A model generated the notes under the pieces. The model saw nothing but the letters and a program-made list of their open reading frames with translations, did not search any database and was not told the origin of the DNA. Source: Gammaproteobacteria bacterium (GTDB lineage: Bacteria; Pseudomonadota; Gammaproteobacteria; Steroidobacterales; Steroidobacteraceae). Taken from it: DNA of 34,060 nucleotides. The position numbers and the translations under genes are program-made. Shown here piece after piece: positions 23,045 through 31,125 of the stretch (its first letter is position 1; the number at the start of each line of letters is the position of its first letter). The DNA is taken from contig VBMV01000077.1 of the NCBI GenBank assembly GCA_005878835.1, forward strand, positions 29,095-63,154, in the 5' to 3' direction.

Positions 23045-24574
23045 TCATTTTCGGCTCACGGGCTGGCTCAGCGCATTCCAATCGTTGCCGCTATCTGCCA
23101 CCAGCGCCGTCTTGGCGTCGAACGATCGGGGGCAGCCTGAGTTGCCTACAAACTTAAGGCCAGTGATCTGCCCGGCTGTGGCATTCAAGACTTGGTAGGC
23201 AGCGCTCGTGGAGTTAGTAACTGTATTAGCGATGATACTTACTTGACCCAATACGCCCCCGGCGGTGTCCGCTCGGACGATGATGCCCTTACCGCCAGAG
23301 ATTGTATTACCCTTTACCTCGACACGATTGATTCTAGAGGATGGTCCACTTGCAATGATCGCCAGTGGAGTAGCGTTCGCATTAGAACTATAGATATTGT
23401 TATCGGCTATAGTTATGTCGCTGCCGGTATTATCTTGGGCAACCGTCGAAATTCCGGCACTGCTATCTGTACCGTCGAGCAGAATTTTGTTTCCGGTGAT
23501 TAAAATCTGCTGAGAATGTAGGACTTGTATTGCAGGAGCATGATTAGCAATTTTGTCATTATAAAGGCATTCATTTGCAGATACCGTGAAGTTGACCGCA
23601 TAGTTCAGCAGCAGACAATCGTTCTGGTTTCCTTGAAACTTGTTGCCGGCGATCGTTGCTCCCAAAACCGGGATAGCGTTCGTAACATCGGTCTGGTAAC
23701 CATGAAACGAATTTCCGATGATCGTGTTGCCCACAAATACGAGGTTCTTGCTTTGCCCCGTGGTGCCGGTTGAACTGACGAACCCAGAGCCAGCATTGTT
23801 CAGAGCGTAGTTACCCCTAACCTGGGCTCCGACCGCAGTTATCACGAATCCAGAAGCTGTGTTGTTTATGGCCTTATTATTTGGGCCGACTATGAGGTCG
23901 GTCTCCATTTGCCCCGTGGGCACATTTCCAAGCCAGAAACCGCGCACCGCCCCGCCAGCACCGGCGTTTTCCGCAATGTTGTCGTGCCACTGCGTACGTT
24001 TACCGTTGACGGAAGCATACTGCGCTGCGCCAAGACCTAACCTGCCGACATTAGAGGAGGTGGTTCGGTATATCTCGCAGTCGGTGCAATTAGACAGCCC
24101 TATGAATCCGCCGCTGAACTTTTCACCGTTGAAGGTGCCCCCGTATGCTTTGCAGTTCGTGCAATTTACAATGGCGATGGCAACGCGAAATGATGAGCCA
24201 GGGAGTACCTGAGTTGTATCAGCAAGCGCTACGAAGTTCGCGCCGTTGAAGTTGACCACCAGATTGGTAAATCCGGTGATATTTATGCCGGCAGCGCCAA
24301 TAGAATATGTCACTCCAGGCTGAAAGTTTAGAATGCCACCCCCGGAAGGAATCGTGGCAATGACGGATTGAACAGCGGCAGTGTCGTCAGCCGTTCCGCC
24401 GATAGCCAGATAAGAGCCTACAGAAGTCAAAACTCTAGAGGGACCGAGGTTGCTGAGTGTGTTGTTCGCACCGCTTGTCGTCTCGTTAGAGAGCGTCTGA
24501 GGCGCGCTGGAAACTCCATGCGAATATGAGCAGCCATAGCAAGCGAATATGAGCAGCCACACCAGCACTTTCAT
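23045..24574 (-). CDS. Secreted right-handed beta-helix protein, pectate-lyase/tailspike-like
   Basis: The protein has 509 residues from ATG 24574, preceded by TGGAGA at good spacing (an alternative ATG lies at 24586). The hydrophobic N-terminus M-K-V-L-V-W-L-L-I-F-A-C-Y-G-C-S is a signal sequence; Cys12 or Cys15 could be a lipidation site, but neither matches the lipobox well. Residues 53-93 resemble the opening of Pectate_lyase_3 domains (A-I-G-G-T-A-D-D-T-A-A-V-Q, then G-G-I-L-N-F-Q-P-G), common in phage tailspikes and secreted polysaccharidases. The remainder is Asn/Gly-rich beta-helix rungs such as I-T-G-N-K-I and V-K-G-N-T-I-S. It probably binds or cuts a polysaccharide outside the cell; catalytic residues cannot be named. 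It sits beside the S74 gene in the low-GC block and next to a transposase relic. Confidence 0.8.
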   Translation of the reverse strand: MKVLVWLLIFACYGCSYSHGVSSAPQTLSNETTSGANNTLSNLGPSRVLTSVGSYLAIGGTADDTAAVQSVIATIPSGGGILNFQPGVTYSIGAAGINITGFTNLVVNFNGANFVALADTTQVLPGSSFRVAIAIVNCTNCKAYGGTFNGEKFSGGFIGLSNCTDCEIYRTTSSNVGRLGLGAAQYASVNGKRTQWHDNIAENAGAGGAVRGFWLGNVPTGQMETDLIVGPNNKAINNTASGFVITAVGAQVRGNYALNNAGSGFVSSTGTTGQSKNLVFVGNTIIGNSFHGYQTDVTNAIPVLGATIAGNKFQGNQNDCLLLNYAVNFTVSANECLYNDKIANHAPAIQVLHSQQILITGNKILLDGTDSSAGISTVAQDNTGSDITIADNNIYSSNANATPLAIIASGPSSRINRVEVKGNTISGGKGIIVRADTAGGVLGQVSIIANTVTNSTSAAYQVLNATAGQITGLKFVGNSGCPRSFDAKTALVADSGNDWNALSQPVSRK

Positions 24575-24606
24575 GCAAATCTCCATTTGGCCCCAACCCG
24601 CCTTAG

Positions 24607-24787
24607 CATCGCTTCCGGGCCTGCGTCAATGGTGGACTTCCCAGGATGGACAAACGGGACGATCCGCAGCACAAGTGGATGCGGAGTCTCGCTGCGCGCA
24701 CGCATCGCGGTATGCGCGTTGGCTAACAAGCTTGTACGGATCTCCTGGGCACTGCTGCGGAAGGCTGAAGCAGTTTTCAACCGCGGC
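24607..24787 (+). pseudogene. IS110/IS1111-family transposase C-terminal relic, frameshifted
   Basis: On the plus strand, codons 24607-24699 read F-R-A-C-V-N-G-G-L and then D-D-P-Q-H-K-W-M-R-S-L-A-A-R. A one-base shift near 24700 moves to the frame reading R-I-A-V-C-A-L-A-N-K-L-V-R-I-S-W-A-L-L. This order (K/R-D-D-P...W...L..R, then V-A-L-A-N-K-x-A-R-I-x-W-A) is the C-terminal end of IS110/IS1111 transposases. No N-terminal DEDD domain or intact frame remains, and an in-frame TAG precedes it. It is a dead fragment lying antisense to, and just upstream of, the beta-helix gene. Recognition is from memory of the family motif. Confidence 0.6.
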
Positions 24788-25099
24788 GGCCGCTGCTCGA
24801 TGAGTCGATGGCCGGTCCAACATCGCGATAGGTTGATCAGGTCAAGGCGAGAACGATGATTCGTCACGTCCGAGAACCGTCTGGACTTCCGGCACGTACG
24901 ATGCCTCGAGCACTAATTGGTGCTCTCTGCATCGCTCGCTTTCAACCGTTCCACGGAGGACTTGCGAAGCCACTTTAGTCCAGCTCTAAACTGACCTCAA
25001 AATCGGGATTCAGGTCAATTGCTCAATGCCACCTGGTACCGAACTCCCCACTGCCACCGACAGGCCGACGGTACGGCGCTTGGTCGCCGCCCAGACAAC
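24788..25099. other. Non-coding stretch with inverted repeats between IS relic and methyltransferase
   Basis: I see no gene here. It holds a perfect 6-bp hairpin GAGCAC-N6-GTGCTC at 24908-24925 and an inverted repeat TGACCT (24992-24997) / AGGTCA (25012-25017). The 9-mer CAGGTCAAT at 25011-25019 also occurs at 21339-21347, at the far side of the beta-helix/S74 block. These may be mobile-element debris and should also include the promoter for the beta-helix gene, which I cannot pinpoint. Confidence 0.4.
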
Positions 25100-25819
25100 T
25101 CAAGGCTTTAACAATACGAATAGAAGATCGGGCGTAAGCACAGGGCGACCTCCACCCATCAGTACTTTCGCGATTACCGGATACGTCACAGCGCGCGTCG
25201 TCGACACGAGCATTCTTCTCAGGAAGGAGGCTGCCCCACCGCCGCGCAGGGGCAGCACCGGGGGACGAACAGCTGCCACGTTAAATCCTGTCCATCCGGC
25301 CAACTGCCGAATGGCAGAGGAACCGAGCACCGTCCGATGCGTCAAGTCGCCGTGCTGAACCGCTCGCGCGAACGGACTATCCCCCGAAGGAACGCGTCCG
25401 ACGACGCGGCCGCCTTTACGCAGACAGTCACGACAATCCTCAAGCGTCTGACGCAGAACTCCGGCATCGAGGTGCTCGAACACATCGAACGCGACCACCA
25501 GGTCCGCTGACGCGCCGCCTGCCAACGTTGTCAGTGGCTGGCCTGAAAGAGCTACGTCATACCCAGCGTCGCGTCCTATCTGCACGAGGTCTGGTATGGC
25601 CTCAACGCCCAGGTACCGGGCACCCGCGGCGCTTGCCCATGCGGCAAACGCACCGTTACCGAACCCCAGCTCAATAACCCTCACATCCGCTAGCGATAGA
25701 AATCCACAGCGTCCGAGTTCCTTCGCGAAGTAAACTGCAGACTCCGCATTGCACTTGCCAAAATCCTCAGACGCCCACCCCTTCCAGTCTCGATAAGCCT
25801 CGTAAGGCCCGTCGGTCAT
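25100..25819 (-). CDS. Class I SAM-dependent methyltransferase
   Basis: A 239-residue methyltransferase with motif I V-I-E-L-G-F-G-N-G-A-F (48-58), strand-2 Y-L-G-V-E-A-I, and A-F-D-V-F-E-H-L-D followed by L-R-K-G-G-R-V-V-G-R-V-P. The C-terminus is partly hydrophobic (about 205-235). The N-terminal Y-x-x-W-K-G-W segment occurs in methyltransferases of O-antigen and capsule loci, probably acting on sugar hydroxyls. ATG 25819 overlaps the preceding glycosyltransferase stop as ATGA, so it is the last gene of the fkbM-wzx-wzy-GT operon. Substrate unknown. Confidence 0.85.
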   Translation of the reverse strand: MTDGPYEAYRDWKGWASEDFGKCNAESAVYFAKELGRCGFLSLADVRVIELGFGNGAFAAWASAAGARYLGVEAIPDLVQIGRDAGYDVALSGQPLTTLAGGASADLVVAFDVFEHLDAGVLRQTLEDCRDCLRKGGRVVGRVPSGDSPFARAVQHGDLTHRTVLGSSAIRQLAGWTGFNVAAVRPPVLPLRGGGAASFLRRMLVSTTRAVTYPVIAKVLMGGGRPVLTPDLLFVLLKP

Positions 25820-26898
25820 GGCGTGAGCCTCCCATTTCGGGCCTGCCGAACATGCTCAAGCACTTGTAGGGCGCGAGATGGAATCGAGTAGTCCGGGACT
25901 GCGCGTGCATGGGCAGCCGCGGCAAAGACGCGCCGCTCAGAGTCCCGCGGTAGGTAGTGCATCACCAAGGACGCCAGCTCCTCGGAGTCGTCCCACATGG
26001 GAACCTCGCGGCCCTCGTCGTACACTGTACGCGCGAAAGGTGTCCGCTTGTGGAGAAAGAAACAGTATGCCGCGGCCAGTTCATAGGTGCGCGTGGTGTC
26101 CTCATCACCTGGCTGGTGCCGGCCTGCAATCACGACACGTGTAGTGACCGGCGCTATGGCGATTTTCCCTTGTCGCAAGAACTTTGTGTAGCTCCTGCCG
26201 ACTATAGGACCAAGGAACTCCCAGTCTTCGGGAAAACTGCTTCTTTGGGTCGTCCATCCTGACCCAACAACCACAACCCTTAAGGATAGATTCGACGTTA
26301 CTCGCGCGAAGCCTCGGAGAAGCTCATCATATTCCTCCCTCCAAGTAGCCGCCAAGACTACGTCGAACGGTTGTTCACGCGGCGGCTCATCCCATAGATG
26401 TACCGCTGGATCGTAGCCATGCGGAACGCAGACACACCGGTTGGTGTAACCATAGGTCTTACACCATGCATCTGGATGATATGCCTTGGTCGAGATAACC
26501 AAGTCATACGACCCCATCGCCATGCGAAGCCCAGCGCCGTAAACGTGCGGCGAGTAGTCAGGAAATACGTTGACCGTAAGCACACCTCTCTTCTTTGTCT
26601 TCTCGATGAAATCGCTGCTGACACCGTTGCCCTTGTAGACCATCAACACGTCGGGCTCGAGGCTTTCCAACTTGCTTTGGACTGCGATCTCCAACTCTTT
26701 GCGCTGGAAAGACCTAATTGCACGATTGATCGCCCGCAGCTGAATGCTGCGATACTGCGGAAAGTAAAGATCCTCGCCTACATCGTCAATCTCAACGCCT
26801 TCGCATCGCGACAGCGCTTCGCGCATCGAACGGGCGGAAGAACCGTTCCATGTCTCGCCAACGAACAAAATGCGTACTTCGTGACTCGCGGGCTTCAT
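25816..26898 (-). CDS. CgeB-like GT-B glycosyltransferase
   Basis: The protein has 360 residues from ATG 26898, which overlaps the Wzy stop as ATGA. The N-domain starts V-R-I-L-F-V-G-E-T-W-N-G-S-S. The C-domain contains D-V-V-L-A-A-T-W-R-E-E-Y and the D-E-D-T-T-R-T-Y-E-L-A-A-A segment, where the acidic residue and R-T-Y-E replace the usual GT4 E-x7-E site; this is the pattern of CgeB/DUF3880-type transferases. It should transfer a sugar in the cytoplasm to the repeat unit. An ATG at 26919 is also possible but would overlap wzy further. Donor unknown. Confidence 0.8.
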   Translation of the reverse strand: MKPASHEVRILFVGETWNGSSARSMREALSRCEGVEIDDVGEDLYFPQYRSIQLRAINRAIRSFQRKELEIAVQSKLESLEPDVLMVYKGNGVSSDFIEKTKKRGVLTVNVFPDYSPHVYGAGLRMAMGSYDLVISTKAYHPDAWCKTYGYTNRCVCVPHGYDPAVHLWDEPPREQPFDVVLAATWREEYDELLRGFARVTSNLSLRVVVVGSGWTTQRSSFPEDWEFLGPIVGRSYTKFLRQGKIAIAPVTTRVVIAGRHQPGDEDTTRTYELAAAYCFFLHKRTPFARTVYDEGREVPMWDDSEELASLVMHYLPRDSERRVFAAAAHARAVPDYSIPSRALQVLEHVRQARNGRLTP

Positions 26899-28409
26899 AC
26901 TTTGCCCATATGGCGCCATGGTTGATTCATGGAAATGGGGAGTAGCGCGGACAGCAACAAGAAGTACAGAAAAAACACGAACGTACCCAGATAATCGCCC
27001 AGGAAGTGACCGTCAATACGAAAGGCGATATAGACACCCAAGAGAGCAAGTGGCAGCAGAACCAGCGCCCTTCTCTCCAATACCGCCAGCGCCACAGACG
27101 AAGTTTGGGCGAGTATCCACCCACAGACTGCAGCGGCAACAATGAGCCCCCACCATCCCGCGTTGTAATAGCCACTGACAAAAATTCCTTGCCCCGTCGA
27201 CGATCCCCGTTGACCGCTGATCTTGTAGTAGAATTCAGAACCGTATTCGGTGATGACTGGCTTTTGCGACGCGATGACTCGAGGAACGAACAGCCAGGGA
27301 ATAAGGCGCAATTCGTCCCCACCACGACCTGCATCATAGAAGTCAATAGCCGCACCTTGAGAAGTCACATAACTCAGCCTCTGCCAAGAGCTACTGTCCG
27401 TCCGGGGCTCCCCGCGCTTGTTCATCGAAAGCCACTGCTGAACGATATCCCAGCGCATGGCGATCGGCGCACCAAGGTCCCTTCCAAGGGTATTGCGGCC
27501 ATACGCTGCCAGACCTGACACACTGAAATAGACAGCGCCCAGTAACAATATTCCTATCGTCAATACCAGCGTGCGCCGGTAGACCATCGTGAGACCGGCA
27601 ATCAACACACTAAGGGACAACAGAATTTCACTCTTGTTGAATAGCAACACGCCTACAACCGCCAGGACAACGGCCAAGGCTACTGCTGCAACTCTTATCG
27701 CCGCCGCCCACGACCCGCGGTAAGAAGCTCCTATATAAATTGCTACAAATAAGAAATACGAGGCGGCCCGGACCACTCCCGGTACCACGCCTTCACGGAA
27801 TCCGAAGTCGTAGGTCAGCGTATAAAGAAGCGCTACCAAACCAAAAACCATCAGCCACAGGATCGCGACAGCCGGACGGATGTGCGAGGCCGGGCGCGCG
27901 ATCCGCCCTGCCGAGCGATAGCTCCATCCGCGTGGGCTAATCGCCGCCACGATCAATGCAATCCCAAAACCGATCGCGTTCAGGGCATCAGTCTTCAGGC
28001 CCATCGGCGCATCGACATAATAGTCACGCAGGCTGCCAGCTATCTCGTCAGACGGCCCGAAGGTCATGAAGCTGGCGCCGATCAAAAAATATAATGCGAA
28101 TGAGCCCGTGAACATAAACAGATGGTCCCGAAGGACCATCCCAAAACCCTTTTGTATTGTCTTGAGTAACACAGGCGCCGCCAGCCCGACGCCGCCAATA
28201 CACCACGCCCCGTGAAGCCACCAGTCGCCCCGACGGGCTTCCTCCGACAAGAGCCACGCAATCACTCCATACAAAAAAAAAGCCGACCCCAGCGCCATCC
28301 ACCGATTCCTGGCAAACCGGCCAGACGCGCGTTCGACTTTCATCTTCAGGATGGCTGCCCGCGTTCTTCCCGCCGAAAGATCCATCAACCTGGTGCCGCT
28401 ATTATCCAC
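26895..28409 (-). CDS. wzy: Wzy-like polysaccharide polymerase
   Basis: This polytopic membrane protein of about 504 residues from GTG 28409 has some eleven hydrophobic segments. A long soluble loop lies between the transmembrane helices in the C-terminal half and includes R-W-D-I-V-Q-Q-W and E-Y-G-S-E-F-Y-Y-K-I. This layout is typical of Wzy polymerases, which join lipid-linked repeat units in the periplasm; sequence conservation is low in the family, so topology and position carry the call. It lies directly between Wzx and a glycosyltransferase. The GTG is chosen because AAAAAAGG lies about 10 nt upstream and the gap to the Wzx stop is 5 bp; ATG 28385 is the alternative. The reading upstream of 28409 overlaps wzx and is not coding. 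Confidence 0.78.
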   Translation of the reverse strand: MDNSGTRLMDLSAGRTRAAILKMKVERASGRFARNRWMALGSAFFLYGVIAWLLSEEARRGDWWLHGAWCIGGVGLAAPVLLKTIQKGFGMVLRDHLFMFTGSFALYFLIGASFMTFGPSDEIAGSLRDYYVDAPMGLKTDALNAIGFGIALIVAAISPRGWSYRSAGRIARPASHIRPAVAILWLMVFGLVALLYTLTYDFGFREGVVPGVVRAASYFLFVAIYIGASYRGSWAAAIRVAAVALAVVLAVVGVLLFNKSEILLSLSVLIAGLTMVYRRTLVLTIGILLLGAVYFSVSGLAAYGRNTLGRDLGAPIAMRWDIVQQWLSMNKRGEPRTDSSSWQRLSYVTSQGAAIDFYDAGRGGDELRLIPWLFVPRVIASQKPVITEYGSEFYYKISGQRGSSTGQGIFVSGYYNAGWWGLIVAAAVCGWILAQTSSVALAVLERRALVLLPLALLGVYIAFRIDGHFLGDYLGTFVFFLYFLLLSALLPISMNQPWRHMGKV

Positions 28410-28414
28410 ATGCG

Positions 28415-29848
28415 CTAGACCTTTTTTCGAACGAGCCACCGATAGCCTGCCCGCAGAATCTGTTCGCCGTTTTGGTCTCGCAGTGCCAACAGAAGACCAC
28501 CGCTTGAAATAAGAAACAATATGACTCGTTCCATCAAACCGAGAGAGCCAACACGCATCTGTATCGAAAAGACAGCAATCAATACGCAGGCAACTACCGC
28601 CATGTTCGCGAATGACACGGATCGCGAACCGAGTACCTTGACCGACCAAATTAGAGTCGCCATCGCAATGAAGATCATTGCGCCAGATCGTGCAACCGCT
28701 GCCCCGAGAATTCCCCAGTCATAAATCAGCGCCGCTACCAAGAGGTAAAGTAGCGCCACGCCCACGAGCAACGAGTTTCTATTGAAACTCGCATTGGTCT
28801 CAATCTGCAATAACAGGGACTGCGTGGCGAGCGACAAAGACAAGAGGCCGAGAGTGAGTACGCGCAAGGAAGGCGCCGCGGCAGCATAGGACGCTGAATA
28901 TACGAACTCAACAAGCTGGTCTCCGAACACGAGTAATGCAAGGGCGCCGGAGCCAATTACCGTAAGCTGCAGGTCCATGACTGATCGACTCAAGCAGAGA
29001 GCCTCTTCTTTCCGGCCTTGACCCCAGAGACTGGTCAAATGGGCGCCGACACCGCCGAGCCCAAGCATTACTCCTTGCATCGCCGCCCCATAGGTAGTTA
29101 TGGCAACCGCGTATTGCGCCACTGCCAGATCTCCAAGCACAGACTTGATCATCGGAAACTCGCCTCGGGACCACACCAAACTGGCGATCAGGGAAGAGAT
29201 CCACGTATTTCCCGCGTACGTTTTCACGACGCGCCACAAAGACGGATCGATATCTGCGTTCCCTAAGCGTAGAAACGTCTTGGTTGTAGAAATACCCACC
29301 GTGGCCGCCAAAATGCAGGCAAGGGCCATTACCTTGATAACGTCCGCGATATCCGCGGCGCTTGGAAGCAAGGCCGTACCTGCAAGCATCACGGCGGCGG
29401 CGATAGTGTTAGCACGGAATATCAGATCAAAGCGCTTGAGCCCAGCGAGCGCCGCAGTTTGCATACTCCACAATGCACTTGCTGTCGCCCACACGAGTAA
29501 CGAAGGTGCGTCGTCAGGGAACATCGCAAGTCTGGACGCCCAGGCACCACACAAGACGACGAGGCCGGTTAGAAAAGAGAGACCAAGCGCGAGTGGCCAC
29601 CACCGCCGAAAAAGACCCGACAGCAGAAGCGGGGCATGACTGTACTGCGCGGCGAAGCGCGAGATGGCGCCGGTCACTCCCAGCGAACAGAACAAAAAGG
29701 AGATGTCAACAAGCCACTGGGCATATGCGTACTGCCCCAAAGCGCCTTGGGACAATCGCCGCGCGAGAATGGCCACTACTACGAACCTGGATCCCGTCAG
29801 GACAATGGCCGCGGCGGCAGACCAGGCTGAGTGCCGAAGAATTGACAT
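28415..29848 (-). CDS. wzx: Wzx-type polysaccharide flippase
   Basis: The protein has 477 residues from ATG 29848, with about twelve to fourteen hydrophobic helices and charged residues scattered in the membrane core, matching the MOP-superfamily oligosaccharide flippase fold. The N-terminal S-I-L-R-H-S-A-W-S-A-A-A-A-I and the G-A-I-S-R-F-A-A-Q-Y segment are family-like. It flips the finished lipid-linked repeat unit to the periplasmic face for Wzy, encoded by the next gene. TAGG precedes the ATG; an in-frame GTG at 29866 is an alternative. It follows fkbM by 44 bp in the same operon. Confidence 0.87.
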   Translation of the reverse strand: MSILRHSAWSAAAAIVLTGSRFVVVAILARRLSQGALGQYAYAQWLVDISFLFCSLGVTGAISRFAAQYSHAPLLLSGLFRRWWPLALGLSFLTGLVVLCGAWASRLAMFPDDAPSLLVWATASALWSMQTAALAGLKRFDLIFRANTIAAAVMLAGTALLPSAADIADVIKVMALACILAATVGISTTKTFLRLGNADIDPSLWRVVKTYAGNTWISSLIASLVWSRGEFPMIKSVLGDLAVAQYAVAITTYGAAMQGVMLGLGGVGAHLTSLWGQGRKEEALCLSRSVMDLQLTVIGSGALALLVFGDQLVEFVYSASYAAAAPSLRVLTLGLLSLSLATQSLLLQIETNASFNRNSLLVGVALLYLLVAALIYDWGILGAAVARSGAMIFIAMATLIWSVKVLGSRSVSFANMAVVACVLIAVFSIQMRVGSLGLMERVILFLISSGGLLLALRDQNGEQILRAGYRWLVRKKV

Positions 29849-29892
29849 GCGGCCTAGAGCGTGCAACTCACTATCACGAGCCGGCCGACCAT

Positions 29893-30696
29893 CTACCAGC
29901 GTAGAACGTTGGATTCGTCAAACCACGCCGGCAGCCCTATGGAATCGAACATCCCGCCCCTGAGAACAAGGACGTAGTTGCTTTCAAAGAACCTGTCCAT
30001 CTCGAAATGCCATCGCTCGAAAAGCAGCAGTTTGCGGCCCGCCAGCTTGCCGACGCGGTATGGCATACCGTCGACCATGTCGAACACAGCATGCAAAGAC
30101 ATCGAATTCAACAACCATCGCCAATTGTATTCGAACTGCAGAAGTTCGATCTGCCCAGCAGCCAGAGTTCGCCTCGCACCCTTCAGAACGAGAGCGTCGG
30201 ATCCTTCTACGTCGATCTTGGCAAAGGCAATTTGACGCACCTGGCGCTGGCCGAGGAAGTCGTCCAAAGTCGTTACCGCCACGCGCTCCTGCTGATTACC
30301 GGAAGCCGCATGCAGAGAGCTGGTCCCTGAGCCCGCGAAGTTGGCGTAGAAGAAAGCATGACCGCTCTCGGCGGAGAGGGCTGTGCCGAGGACTTCGACC
30401 CGTTGCTCATGAGCGAACCGGTTTGCCAGCATCGATCTGGTGGTCGTGGAGGGCTCGAAGGCGATCAGGTGTAATGATCTGCCCAAAACTGAAGCGGCGC
30501 GCAGAACGTAGGCAGTCCACTCGCCCTCGTACGCGCCGATGTCCAGAACCAGTGAGTCCGGCGGAACGAGCGGTAGCATTTGATCCACCAACCAGTACTC
30601 GCCGTTGGTGGCGGGACGGTTAGGGAGATCCATGTGTCCTGACATATAGAGCTTGCGCCCGATTCGGTACGCCGCCTTATGAATTGCACTCCGCAT
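29893..30696 (-). CDS. FkbM-family SAM-dependent methyltransferase
   Basis: A 267-residue methyltransferase with SAM motif L-D-I-G-A-Y-E-G-E-W (51-60), F-E-P-S (80-83), T-L-D-D-F, and the FkbM hallmark K-I-D-V-E-G-S-D-A-L-V-L-K-G-A followed by L-L-Q-F-E-Y-N. FkbM-type enzymes O-methylate sugars in glycans and antibiotics. It is the first gene of the minus-strand operon leading to wzx, wzy, a glycosyltransferase and a methyltransferase. The 429-bp gap upstream is shared with the divergent export operon. Acceptor hydroxyl unknown; together with three other methyltransferases here it predicts a heavily methylated polymer. Confidence 0.88.
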   Translation of the reverse strand: MRSAIHKAAYRIGRKLYMSGHMDLPNRPATNGEYWLVDQMLPLVPPDSLVLDIGAYEGEWTAYVLRAASVLGRSLHLIAFEPSTTTRSMLANRFAHEQRVEVLGTALSAESGHAFFYANFAGSGTSSLHAASGNQQERVAVTTLDDFLGQRQVRQIAFAKIDVEGSDALVLKGARRTLAAGQIELLQFEYNWRWLLNSMSLHAVFDMVDGMPYRVGKLAGRKLLLFERWHFEMDRFFESNYVLVLRGGMFDSIGLPAWFDESNVLRW

Positions 30697-31125
30697 ATTC
30701 TTTATGCCCGCCCAGGCTCAGGTCATCGAGATCTGTAATTCAGCATACATACAACGATCTCCAAACCATCTGCATCAGCCCCTCCCGATGCGGCGTCCAC
30801 AGGCCACCTCATCAGCAAAGCCCGGCACACATGGCCAGTCCACGGCTCGTTCCGAGTCGCCATTGTCAGCATGCTCGAAGCGCTAGCGCGGGCTGTGCTC
30901 GACGCCGCCGAGGGACTCGCTGGCCCGTTGCGCCTGCTGCCGGTAGACGGCCTCACAACTGCACGCCGCACGCGGTCAGCGAGCGCGAGCACGATGCATT
31001 CCATCGACGAAGCACCGGCAAGACATTGAGAGCACGTCACACAAAGGTGCGACACTCCTGAAGACTTGTGATCTGGACTCCACGTAGAATCCGAGCCTTT
31101 CGCAAGTTATTGAATCGGTTGCACA
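30697..31125. other. Divergent control region between fkbM and the export operon
   Basis: The 429-bp gap should contain promoters for both directions. On the plus strand TTGTGATCTGGA lies at 31066-31077. On the minus side the region next to fkbM is AT-rich (30735-30755), but no clear promoter stands out. A plus-strand frame from 30739 to 31029 is open and protein-like in part; its only ATG (30871) gives 52 residues, starting M-L-E-A-L-A-R-A-V-L, without a ribosome binding site. It may be a relic and is not called as a gene. Confidence 0.4.
31066..31082 (+). promoter_or_regulatory. Half-conserved CRP-type site before the export operon
   Basis: TTGTGATCTGGA at 31066-31077 is identical to the 12-mer overlapping the wecA-like promoter (minus strand of 6903-6914). 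The left half TGTGA is perfect; the right half CTCCA is degenerate. It lies 48 bp before GTG 31126, a distance compatible with an activator site. A TAGAAT box at 31085-31090 is too close to it to act as the -10 of a TTGTGA -35. Confidence 0.35.

Noticed and set aside
13774-24574. A prophage carrying the S74 and beta-helix genes
   Set aside because: No capsid, terminase, portal, tail, integrase or lysis genes are present, and the proteins carry Sec signal peptides, unlike phage fibres.
28410-28649. N-terminal extension of the Wzy-like protein
   Set aside because: It lies wholly within wzx in another frame and adds a soluble Arg/Cys-rich stretch not expected in a polymerase.
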